A DNA stretch of 38,716 nt from Sandaracinus sp. (GTDB taxonomy: Bacteria; Myxococcota_A; Polyangia; Polyangiales; Houyiibacteriaceae). The notes beneath the pieces were generated by a model. The model was not told the DNA's origin. It saw only the letters and a program-made list of their open reading frames with translations, and did no database searches. Of the stretch, positions 23,233 to 30,802 are shown piece after piece (positions within the stretch are counted from its first letter, which is position 1; every line of letters begins with the position of its first letter). Made by a program: the position numbers and the translations under genes. The stretch is from NCBI GenBank assembly GCA_020633125.1, contig JACKEH010000043.1, positions 1 through 38,716 of the forward strand, written 5' to 3'.

Positions 23233-24978
23233 AAAGACCCACGGGACCAAGAGCAACACCAGGATGGCGGAGACCAACGAGAGCACGCCGCCCAGCGTGA
23301 GGTAGTCGCGGAGCTTGTAGCCGCCGGGGCCGTAGACCATCAGGTTGGTTTGGTAGCCGATGGGCGTGAGGAAGCTGGCCGACGCCGCCATCATCACGAC
23401 GACCACGAAGGGCACCGGGCTCGCGCCCAAACGGTCGGCGAGCTCGAGCGCGAGCGGAAAGCCGAGCACCGCGGCGGCGTTGTTGGTCACGAGCTCGGTG
23501 AGCGCTGCGACGAGCACGAAGAGAATCGCGAGCGCCGCATGGGGCGAGCTCGCGCCGACGTCGAGCGCGAGCTGCGCGAGCTTCGCGGCCAGGCCGGAGC
23601 TCTCCATCGCGGCACCGAGCGCAAACGCCGAGGCGATGGCCAAGAGCAGCGAGCCCTGCACGGCGCGCCGGGCCTGCGCGAGATCGAGGCAACCGAGGAT
23701 CAACACCGCGCCCGCCGCGACCAACGAGGCGTGCAGCATGTCGACGCCGAAGACGACCACCGCGAGCACCAACGCGAGCAACACGATCACCGCGCGTGGT
23801 GCACGTGCGAGCCGCGGGGGTTCGGCTCCGTCGACCGCGCTCACCAGGTAGAAGTCGCCGCGCGGCAGTCGGTCGGCGTCGTGCGCCGCTTCGAGCAACA
23901 ACACGTCGCCCACGTCGAGCACGTGGTCGCCGATGCGCCCTTCGATGCGCTCGCCGTGGCGCGCGACCGCGAGGATGATCGCGTCGTAGGTCGCGCGGAA
24001 GTTGCTCTCGCGAATCGACTTGCCGAGCAGCGGATTTCCCGGCGCGACGACGGCCTCGACGATGCGACGCGGTGCGCTGCTCGTCGCCCCGACCGGCGCC
24101 TCGAGCCCGTGGCTGCGCCGCAAATCCACCAGCGCGTCGAGACGGCCCACGAAGAGAAGGCGGTCGCCCGCGAGCAGGCGTTGATCGGGACCGACGGCGG
24201 GAATGCGGCGTCCATCGCGCACCACGTCCGCGAGGTACACGCCCTCGAGGCCACGAAGTCCGGCCTCCGCGATGCTCTTGCCGACGAGCGCCGCGCGCTC
24301 GGGCACCCGCAGCTCTCCCGTGTAGCGTTGGTCGCCGCCCGCGGGGCCGAGGGGCGCACGTCGGTCGGGAAGAATCCGTGGTGCGAGCACCACGAGCACG
24401 AGGGCGCCGGCGAAGGTGATCGCCGCGCCGACCGGCGTGACGTCGAAGAGCCCGAAGGGCGGCAGGTCTTCGCGTCCAGCGCGTTGCACGAGTCCCTGCA
24501 CGACGAGGTTCGTGCTGGTGCCGATCAACGTCAGCGTGCCGCCGAGCGTCGCGGCGTAGCTCATCGGCAAGAGCAGGCGCGAGGGCGCCACACCGCGCGA
24601 ACGACACCACGCGAGCACGCCCGGGATGAGGCCCGCGACCAAGGGCGTGTTGTTCAGGAAGCCGGAGAGCGCGGCGACGGGAAAGACCAAGCGGGGAAGG
24701 GCGCGAGCGGGGGTTCCACGTTCTCCGAGCACCGCCCGGGAGACACGCGCGGTGACGCCGGTGTGATCGAGCGCCGCGGCGACGACGAAGAGCGCCGCGA
24801 TGGTCACGAGGCCCGGGTTCGAGAACCCCGCGAAGGCTTGCGCGGGCTCGAGCACGCCGGTGACGAGCAGGACGACGAGCCCACTCAGGACCACGACCTC
24901 GGTCGAGACCGCGTTGATGGCCAAGCCCGCGAGGACCGCCAGCACCACGCCCGCGGTGAACCAAGCGTCGGAAGTCAT
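23224..24978 (-). CDS. SLC13-type permease with two RCK_C (TrkA-C) domains
   Basis: The 584-aa membrane protein has two hydrophobic halves. The first (residues 1-200) has the hairpin motif NNTP (109-112) and a TLIGTSTNLVV segment. The second (about 395-584) repeats them as TNNAA and PIGYQTNLMVYG. Between them are two RCK_C domains (about 217-295 and 303-380), each with a G-K-S-I...G start. This layout is that of SLC13/DASS transporters of the sulphate or anion type found in bacteria and algae. The RCK_C domains probably sense a ligand. Its promoter region carries three matching palindromes (25047-25103). Confidence 0.88.
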   Translation of the reverse strand: MTSDAWFTAGVVLAVLAGLAINAVSTEVVVLSGLVVLLVTGVLEPAQAFAGFSNPGLVTIAALFVVAAALDHTGVTARVSRAVLGERGTPARALPRLVFPVAALSGFLNNTPLVAGLIPGVLAWCRSRGVAPSRLLLPMSYAATLGGTLTLIGTSTNLVVQGLVQRAGREDLPPFGLFDVTPVGAAITFAGALVLVVLAPRILPDRRAPLGPAGGDQRYTGELRVPERAALVGKSIAEAGLRGLEGVYLADVVRDGRRIPAVGPDQRLLAGDRLLFVGRLDALVDLRRSHGLEAPVGATSSAPRRIVEAVVAPGNPLLGKSIRESNFRATYDAIILAVARHGERIEGRIGDHVLDVGDVLLLEAAHDADRLPRGDFYLVSAVDGAEPPRLARAPRAVIVLLALVLAVVVFGVDMLHASLVAAGAVLILGCLDLAQARRAVQGSLLLAIASAFALGAAMESSGLAAKLAQLALDVGASSPHAALAILFVLVAALTELVTNNAAAVLGFPLALELADRLGASPVPFVVVVMMAASASFLTPIGYQTNLMVYGPGGYKLRDYLTLGGVLSLVSAILVLLLVPWVFPF

Positions 24979-25046
24979 GCGCGGCCGCTAACCACGAAAC
25001 ATGCCTCGGTACAACATGCGGAAACTGCTGAGGAAAGCGCCGTGAT

Positions 25047-25062
25047 CCGTGATGTTTGACGG
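25047..25062. promoter_or_regulatory. Operator-like palindrome 1 (one mismatch)
   Basis: CCGTGA-TGTT-TGACGG, with a single mismatch from the consensus CCGTGA-N4-TCACGG. An extra half-site CCGTGA lies 7 nt to its left (25040-25045). It is about 70 bp upstream of the permease start. Confidence 0.6.
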
Positions 25063-25066
25063 CCTG

Positions 25067-25086
25067 ATCCGTGAATTCTCACGGAT
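25067..25086. promoter_or_regulatory. Operator-like palindrome 2 (perfect 8-nt arms)
   Basis: ATCCGTGA-ATTC-TCACGGAT, perfect inverted 8-nt arms with a 4-nt centre. The core CCGTGA starts at 25069, 22 nt from the core of site 1 and 19 nt from that of site 3. Confidence 0.7.
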
Positions 25087-25087
25087 G

Positions 25088-25103
25088 CCGTGAAATATCA
25101 CGG
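25088..25103. promoter_or_regulatory. Operator-like palindrome 3
   Basis: CCGTGA-AATA-TCACGG, perfect 6-nt arms. It overlaps the final codons and stop of the FtsZ-like gene, so that gene end and this site share DNA. Confidence 0.7.
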
Positions 25104-26105
25104 ACGCGTCGGCAGCATGACCAACGCGTTCCGCGGGCGGCGTGGTTCTTCGACCACCGGCTCGAATCGGGTCGCGACCACGGTCACCCGCGCGCGCCCC
25201 GCGAGGCTCGGATCGGAGACGACACCGAACGCGACGTCGGCGTCGGGATGCGCGGCGCTCTCGAGGGTCTGAGCCGCGGCTTCCACGTCGCGAAGTTTGA
25301 GCTCGGGCCCGGCGCTCACGTTGAGCAACCACGAGCGCGCGCCGTCGACGTCCGCGCTGGTGAGCAGCGGGCTGTGAATCGCGCGTTGGACGGCGGTGAG
25401 CACGCCACCCTCGCGCGCGGTGGCTTCGCCGAGGCCGAGCAGCGCTTCGCCACCGCCCGTGAGGATCGAACGCACGTCCGCGAGGTCGAGGTTCACGAGG
25501 CCGGGTTGGGTGACCAGGTCTGCGATGCCGCGTACGCCGTCCGAGAGCACGCGGTCCGCGCGACGGAACGCCGCCGCGAGATCCATGTCGCCGCCCTCGG
25601 CTTCGAGCAGTCGGTCGTTCGCGATCGTCAGCAGCGCGTCGACCCGCGGGAGCAACGCCGCGAGGCCTTGGTCGGCCAACATGCGCCGCTTGCGGCCCTC
25701 GAAGCCGAAGGGCGTGGTGACGACGCCGATCGTGAGCGCGCCGAGCTCTCGCGCGATCTCCGCCACCACGGGGGCCGCGCCGGTGCCGGTTCCGCCGCCC
25801 ATGCCGGCGGTGACGAAGACGAGGTCCGCGCCCTTGAGCATGCGGTGCAGCTCGCGCGTGGAGGCCTCCGCGGCTTCGCAGCCGACGCTCGGTCGCCCGC
25901 CGGCGCCGAGACCACGCGTCAGCGTCTCGCCCAGACGCAGCGTGGGGGCCTGCGTGAGCCGCGAGAAGTGCGCGAGCGCCTGCGCGTCGGTGTTCGCCGC
26001 GAGCAGGTCGACGCCCGACAGACCGCTTCCGGCCATCGCGAGCACGGCATTTCCACCGGCGCCACCGACGCCGACCACGCGCAACACGGCTTCGAATCGT
26101 CTCAC
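25098..26105 (-). CDS. FtsZ-like tubulin-family GTPase without C-terminal tail
   Basis: From the GTG at 26105, with GGAG just upstream, the protein is 335 aa. The GTPase core is intact: GVGGAGGNA at 12-20, NTDAQAL at 38-44, the tubulin signature GGGTGTG at 103-109, and a T7 loop NLDLADVR with both acidic residues (Asp207, Asp210). It should bind GTP and polymerise. Unlike standard FtsZ it stops right after the second domain (ends LPTRP), with no disordered linker or conserved tail peptide for FtsA/ZipA-type partners. There are no division or cell-wall genes nearby. It is probably a second, specialised FtsZ. The open frame beyond 26105 is antisense to the next gene and spurious. Confidence 0.85.
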   Translation of the reverse strand: MRRFEAVLRVVGVGGAGGNAVLAMAGSGLSGVDLLAANTDAQALAHFSRLTQAPTLRLGETLTRGLGAGGRPSVGCEAAEASTRELHRMLKGADLVFVTAGMGGGTGTGAAPVVAEIARELGALTIGVVTTPFGFEGRKRRMLADQGLAALLPRVDALLTIANDRLLEAEGGDMDLAAAFRRADRVLSDGVRGIADLVTQPGLVNLDLADVRSILTGGGEALLGLGEATAREGGVLTAVQRAIHSPLLTSADVDGARSWLLNVSAGPELKLRDVEAAAQTLESAAHPDADVAFGVVSDPSLAGRARVTVVATRFEPVVEEPRRPRNALVMLPTRP

Positions 26106-26301
26106 GGCTCCGCGGTAGCACGGTCGCGGATCGCGACGCGAGAAAGCGGCAGGTCGCGTGACGGACTCGCGACGAGGGTGACGCGGGGAGTGGTGTTCGC
26201 GGGGGTTCGTCGCGTGGGCTTCACCGCGACGTGCGGCGCGCCTCACCGCGACTCGCCACTCCTGCGCCCACGGCGACCCCTCGGTCGCAATGGAGGACGA
26301 C

Positions 26302-28581
26302 ATGCGACGAAATTGGAGCTGGGCGCTGCTGCTCTGCCTCGCCTTGGGTTGCGGCGACGACGGCGCCGACGGGGCGCCGGGCATGGACGGCGCCGACGGG
26401 ATGAACGGAACCAACGGCACGAACGGCGCCAACGGCGCCAACGGCGCGGACGGTGACGACGGTGCGAACGGGAGCGACGGCGCGAACGGAAGCGACGGCG
26501 CGAACGGAAGCGACGGACTCGACGGCCTGACGCTCGCGGAGGACCCGCTGAGCTCGCTCGTCGCGCTGTCCTTCACGGGCGTGCGGGACGGGTCGAGCGC
26601 CGAGAGCGCGCGTGACCTTCGCGAGCTCGTGATCGCGCGCCTGAACCAGATCGAAGCCGGCGCTCTGCCGGCGGGCACGCAGTTCCCGCTCGCGCCCGCG
26701 TCGACCGACTCGGTGCGTGCCGTGGCCGGCGTGCAGGCGCAGGTCGTCATGCGTTGGCTCGACTCGATGAGCTACGACCTCGGGCCCGACGCGACGTACT
26801 TCGGCGCGAACGCCGACTTCACCGCGTTCGTGGGCGACGGAGCCAACGACGCGTTCGCCACCGACCGCACCGTGATCTACCGCGGCGCCGGCTCCGCGGG
26901 CTGGCTCTGGGTGAACCACGAATACGTCTCGGGCGGCCGCCCCGGCAGCACCAACGCGCCGACCAGCCAGATGCTCACGCTCGCGAAGTGGCTTCGCCTG
27001 CAGAACGTGCTCGGCAACGACATCTTCGCCGACCTCTGGGACCAGGCCGACCTCGACACTTTCGTCGAGTTCCACAAGCGCAACGTCGGCGGCAGCTGGG
27101 TTCGCGTGGTGCAGGATCCCTCGACCGGCGCGTGGGAAGCGGACCTCGCGGCGGACAACGTGCGCTACGACGCGACGAGCGAGACGCTCGTCCGCGTGAC
27201 GGGGGTCGCGCTCTCGGGGCGTGACCACGACGACGAAGGCACGGAGCTGCCGGAAGGCGTCGTCGCCGGCATTCAGGCCGACTGCTCCGGCGCGCTCACG
27301 CCGTGGGGCACCATCGTCACCGCCGAAGAGAACGTGCAAGGCAGCTACGGCGACCTCGAGCCCTGCTGGACGAGCAACCAGCGCTTCGAGCTCGGCCGCG
27401 GCTTCGATCCCGGCGCCGCGATCACGTTCGACTACGCGCCCACCGCGGACGGCGACTTCGGTCGTCACTCCGATCCGAACCAGCGCCACGCGAAGGACTT
27501 CTACTCCTTCCTCGTCGAGATCGATCCCGGCGTCCCCGCGAGCTCGTACTACGAGGCCGGCGTCGGCCACCGCAAGATCGGCACGATGGGTCGCGCGCAT
27601 TGGGAGAACGCGACGGTCGCCGTCGGGGCCGATTGGGGCCTCGTCGACGGACAGCCGCTCGTGCTCTACGCGGGCGACGACCGCCGCAGCGGCCGCATCT
27701 ACAAGCTCGTGTCGAACGCGCCGTACACGGCGGGCATGACGCGTGCGCAGGTGCGTGCGTTGCTCGACGACGCGACGCTCTACGTCGCGCACTTCGCGGG
27801 CCTCGACAACGCGTCGGGTCTCGACCTCGCCGCCACGAGCGCGCGTCCGACCGAAGCGGCGCCCGGCACCGGTCGTTGGATCGAGCTCTCGCTCGACAGC
27901 GACGACGTCGCGCCGAACGCCACCGCGCTCGGCGAGGCCGGCACCACGGTCGGCGCCGCGCTCGCGGACCTCGACTACAACGGCATCGGCGGCTTCACGT
28001 CGAACGACGACGTGCTCCGCGCGCTCTTCACCGCGACGATGAAGATCGGCGTGATGGAGCTGAACCGTCCGGAGGACCTCGAGTACAACCCGGTCGACGG
28101 CCTCGTCTACGTCGCGTTCACGAACCACACGCGCCAGGTCGGCTTGAACGAGGACGGCGTGCTCTACGACCCCGCGATGCACGCGATGCAGGCGCCCCGC
28201 CGCAGCGACTCGCTCGGTGCGATTTTCGCGATGCGCGAGAACGGCGACGGCACCTTCGCGTACTTCCAGGCTTGGGGCGGCAGCTCCGGCCAGGGCATGT
28301 ACGACGCCGCCAACCCCGACAACCTCGTGATCGACGCCGAAGGCGGCGTGTGGTTCGGCACCGACGGCAACTTCGGCACCAACGGCCACGCCGACGCGCT
28401 CTACTACCTCGACCGCGACGCTTCGCGTACGAGCACCTTCGGCCGCGCGTTCCGCGTCGTCGCGGTGCCCTCGGACGCCGAAGCGACCGGACCGTCGTTC
28501 ACGCCGGACCTGCGCACGCTCTTCTTCAGCGTGCAGCACCCGGGCGAAGACCAGGTCAGCCGCTGGCCGGCGGCGCGCTGA
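26302..28581 (+). CDS. PhoX-like phosphatase lipoprotein with collagen-like stalk
   Basis: The 759-aa protein starts at the ATG at 26302, five bases after GGAGG; the ATG at 26290 overlaps that ribosome site. A lipoprotein signal ends at LALGC (Cys17). Residues 21-77 are nineteen uninterrupted Gly-X-Y triplets, collagen-like and rich in Asn, Asp and Ser. The rest is a PhoX (DUF839) domain of the type that hydrolyses phosphate esters with calcium and iron; the typical TPWGT...EEN segment is at 333-344. The stalk probably holds the enzyme away from the outer membrane as a trimer. It is divergent from the FtsZ-like gene (196-bp gap). Confidence 0.88.
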   Translation: MRRNWSWALLLCLALGCGDDGADGAPGMDGADGMNGTNGTNGANGANGADGDDGANGSDGANGSDGANGSDGLDGLTLAEDPLSSLVALSFTGVRDGSSAESARDLRELVIARLNQIEAGALPAGTQFPLAPASTDSVRAVAGVQAQVVMRWLDSMSYDLGPDATYFGANADFTAFVGDGANDAFATDRTVIYRGAGSAGWLWVNHEYVSGGRPGSTNAPTSQMLTLAKWLRLQNVLGNDIFADLWDQADLDTFVEFHKRNVGGSWVRVVQDPSTGAWEADLAADNVRYDATSETLVRVTGVALSGRDHDDEGTELPEGVVAGIQADCSGALTPWGTIVTAEENVQGSYGDLEPCWTSNQRFELGRGFDPGAAITFDYAPTADGDFGRHSDPNQRHAKDFYSFLVEIDPGVPASSYYEAGVGHRKIGTMGRAHWENATVAVGADWGLVDGQPLVLYAGDDRRSGRIYKLVSNAPYTAGMTRAQVRALLDDATLYVAHFAGLDNASGLDLAATSARPTEAAPGTGRWIELSLDSDDVAPNATALGEAGTTVGAALADLDYNGIGGFTSNDDVLRALFTATMKIGVMELNRPEDLEYNPVDGLVYVAFTNHTRQVGLNEDGVLYDPAMHAMQAPRRSDSLGAIFAMRENGDGTFAYFQAWGGSSGQGMYDAANPDNLVIDAEGGVWFGTDGNFGTNGHADALYYLDRDASRTSTFGRAFRVVAVPSDAEATGPSFTPDLRTLFFSVQHPGEDQVSRWPAAR
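26461..26514 (+). repeat. 18-nt tandem repeat, three copies
   Basis: Copies of GGCGCGAACGGAAGCGAC start at 26461 (with two changes), 26479 and 26497. Each encodes the six residues GANGSD of the collagen-like stalk. Such perfect repeats can change number by slippage. Confidence 0.85.
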
Positions 28582-28596
28582 GCGCGAGCGCGTGAG

Positions 28597-28610
28597 GACC
28601 TCTCGAGGTC
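28597..28610. other. Palindrome after the PhoX-like gene
   Basis: GACCTC-TC-GAGGTC lies 15 bp past the PhoX-like stop and 105 bp before the next gene. It could form a short hairpin or bind a regulator; no T-run follows. Confidence 0.35.
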
Positions 28611-28714
28611 TGCACGCACGGAGCCGACGCGCCTTCGGGTGCGTCCGCGCTCCACGGGGCTCGAACCTTCGAGCGTCGTGGAGCGCGTCACTCCTTTGCT
28701 TCGAGGTGATCGTC

Positions 28715-30394
28715 ATGCGTTGGATCGTCGGAACGCTCTTTTTGCTCGCTTGCACCCGCGGACCCGAGGCTTCGCCCGACGGCGCCGAGCCACCGCGTGA
28801 CGTCGAGGTCGCGGACCCGCGCCCGACCGTCGAAGCACGCGTCGATCGTTTCGGCCCGAACGCGTCGGTCGCGCCGACGGACGCCGGCTACGACCCGACC
28901 TTCGACGCGCGTCGCACGCGGGGGCGCGTGACCAACCCCGAGGCCGCGGTGCCACCGCTCTGCTACACGGCGACCGGCGGTGCGTCGAACCCCTGTTGGG
29001 TCTGCCACACGGTCGGGCAATCGCCGAACGACCTCGAAGACGTCGAGCTCCAACAGGCGTACGCGTTCAGCGACTTCGCGCGCGACAACCACTGGGACAA
29101 CCTCTTCGAGCCTCCCGCGCCGCCACCCCTCGACGACGCCGCGCTGCTCGCCTACGTGCGCGAGGACAACTACCGAGCGCTCGGCGTCGCGCTCGCCGAG
29201 CTCGCGTCGCGCGGCGAGTACCCGGGCTACGTGCCCGACCTCGACCTCGACGCTGGTTTCGACGACGAAGGTTTCGCGCGTGACGGCAGCGGCTGGCGTG
29301 CGCTTCGCTACCAACCCTTCGCGGGAACGTTCTGGCCCACGAACGGCTCGACCGACGACGTCTTCGTACGGCTCCCCGAAACGTTCCGGCGCGACCGCGC
29401 GACCTACCGCGCGAACCTCGCGATCCTCGAAGCCGCCATCGCGTCCGACCCGCGTCTGCGGGATGCCGACGTCGAACGCGACGTGGAGCCGATCGACGAG
29501 CGCGCGATCGAGCTCGACCTCGACCGCGACGGAACGCTCGGCGTCGCCACGTCCGTTCGTGGTCTTCCCTCGCACTACGTCGGCACCGATCATCCGGTGC
29601 GTCGTCGTGTCTTTCCCGAAGGCACCGAGCTCCTGCACAGCGTGCGCTACCTCGACCCCGACGCGCCCAGCGGCATGGCGCGCCGCATGAAGGAGCTGCG
29701 CTACATGCGCAAGATCGAGGAGTACGACGATTGGCGCATTCACGCCGCGTACGCCGAAGAGCTCGACGAGAAGGAGCGCGGAAAGCTGCCGCGCTACGAG
29801 GGCTCCGCGATGGTGGGGCTGATCAGCTTCCTCGGTTGGCAGCTGCAGGGCTTCCTCGAAGACGCCGAGGGGCGGCTGCGGGCGCAGACGGATGAAGAGC
29901 ACCGTGTGTGCGTCGGCTGCCATCAGGGCATCGGCGTGTTGGTCGACGGCACCTTCAGCTTCGCGCGCAAGGTGCCCGGCGCCGAGGGGTGGAGACCGCA
30001 GGACCTGCGCGGACTGTCGGACCGACCGCAGGTCGGCCACGCCGAGGGCGAGGTCCTCACCTACCTGCGTCGCGTGCGCGCGGGTGACGAGCTTCGCGCG
30101 AACGGCGAGATGATCGAGCGCTTCTTCGACGCGCAAGGCCGCGTGCGTGCCGACGAGGTGCGGCGCGCGGCGCCCGGCGGCGATCGCGACTTGGCGTGGC
30201 TCTTGATGCCGAGCCGGCAGCGCGCGTTGGCCCTCGACCGGGCCTACCTCGGCTTGGTGCGCGCGCAGCGTTTCCACCTCGGTCGCGACGCGGTGCTCGC
30301 GCCGCCGACGAACGTGCATCGTCGCATCGAGAACGAAGCGACCGAGCTCGAGCAGGTGCACTTCGACGGTCGCCTCCACCTCGAGTGGCGGTGA
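28715..30394 (+). CDS. Diheme c-type cytochrome-like lipoprotein
   Basis: The 559-aa product starts at an ATG preceded by GAGGTGA. Its short signal ends in LFLLAC (Cys13), so it should be a periplasmic or surface lipoprotein. Two CxxCH heme-attachment motifs are visible: CWVCH at 94-98 and CVGCH at 399-403. They are 300 residues apart, unlike small cytochromes. The region between is acidic and aromatic-rich, with no recognised domain. It probably carries electrons or acts as a heme-dependent redox enzyme. It lies on the same strand after the PhoX-like gene (133-bp gap), which may be chance. Heme ligands other than the two His cannot be assigned. Confidence 0.75.
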   Translation: MRWIVGTLFLLACTRGPEASPDGAEPPRDVEVADPRPTVEARVDRFGPNASVAPTDAGYDPTFDARRTRGRVTNPEAAVPPLCYTATGGASNPCWVCHTVGQSPNDLEDVELQQAYAFSDFARDNHWDNLFEPPAPPPLDDAALLAYVREDNYRALGVALAELASRGEYPGYVPDLDLDAGFDDEGFARDGSGWRALRYQPFAGTFWPTNGSTDDVFVRLPETFRRDRATYRANLAILEAAIASDPRLRDADVERDVEPIDERAIELDLDRDGTLGVATSVRGLPSHYVGTDHPVRRRVFPEGTELLHSVRYLDPDAPSGMARRMKELRYMRKIEEYDDWRIHAAYAEELDEKERGKLPRYEGSAMVGLISFLGWQLQGFLEDAEGRLRAQTDEEHRVCVGCHQGIGVLVDGTFSFARKVPGAEGWRPQDLRGLSDRPQVGHAEGEVLTYLRRVRAGDELRANGEMIERFFDAQGRVRADEVRRAAPGGDRDLAWLLMPSRQRALALDRAYLGLVRAQRFHLGRDAVLAPPTNVHRRIENEATELEQVHFDGRLHLEWR

Positions 30395-30452
30395 CCGACC
30401 CCACTTCTCAAGCTCGCGTACGTTGCGAATCGACTGCGTTTCGTCGGTTTTC

Positions 30453-30560
30453 GTGGCGCGAAGCACGGTGTCGGCGAAGCCGTGAGGCCGCGACGCGGCG
30501 GTGGCGCGAAGCGCCGTCTCGGACTCTGTCTCTGAGCTGAGGCGCGAAGCGCGGTTCTGG
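30453..30560 (+). repeat. Three copies of a GCGAAGC hairpin motif
   Basis: A 22-nt motif starting GTGGCGCGAAGC and ending TCGG recurs at 30453, 30501 and 30539 with a few changes. The second copy can form a small hairpin (GGCGC-GAA-GCGCC); the third has GCGC-GAA-GCGC. Confidence 0.65.
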
Positions 30561-30590
30561 TGCGTGCTCGCGTCAGGATGAGAACCACAC

Positions 30591-30674
30591 CCTTCCGGAC
30601 TTCGCTTCGCTCAGCCACTGCGGAGGGTTCTGCGGGACCTCCGACGCTCCGCCCACGCCCGCCTCGAGCGCGCG
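30591..30674 (-). repeat. Dispersed intergenic repeat, copy 2
   Basis: On the minus strand it matches 19098-19191, with the shared blocks in the same order. It lacks a short insertion present in copy 1 and is the shorter form. Confidence 0.75.
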
Positions 30675-30747
30675 ATCTCTCCAACGCTCTCGGCGAGACG
30701 CGGCACCACGCTCGCTCCCGGGAGCCTTCGCATCGACCCACAGACCC

Positions 30748-30793
30748 GACCTTCTTCCGCCTCTCTGCTGCCACGAGACGGTCGAAGAAGGTC
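30748..30793 (-). terminator. Candidate terminator hairpin of the TPR gene
   Basis: GACCTTCTTC and GAAGAAGGTC form a perfect 10-bp stem around a 26-nt loop, starting 9 bp after the TPR gene stop. No T-run follows on the minus strand, so it may be a processing or protecting hairpin instead. Confidence 0.45.
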
Positions 30794-30802
30794 ACGAGTC
30801 GC

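Larger units (their letters stand above)
30395..30802. other. Gap between convergent genes with three repeat types
   Basis: This 408-bp gap between the cytochrome-like gene and the TPR gene has no supported gene. It holds, in order, three copies of a GCGCGAAGCGC motif (30453-30560), copy 2 of the dispersed repeat (30591-30674), and a 10-bp-arm hairpin (30748-30793). Confidence 0.75.

Noticed and set aside
25047..25103. CRP or FNR binding sites
   Set aside because: The GTGA and TCAC half-sites are 4 nt apart, while CRP-type sites need 6 nt. A different regulator is more likely.
26290..26301. Earlier ATG for the PhoX-like gene
   Set aside because: The ATG at 26290 overlaps the GGAGG ribosome site, which is correctly spaced for the ATG at 26302.
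26106..26750. Upstream extension of the FtsZ-like frame
   Set aside because: It is antisense to the PhoX-like gene and reads as Pro/Ala/Ser repeats complementary to the collagen-like stalk.
30453..30674. CRISPR or phage attachment site
   Set aside because: Repeats are imperfect and irregularly spaced, and no tRNA or integrase is present.
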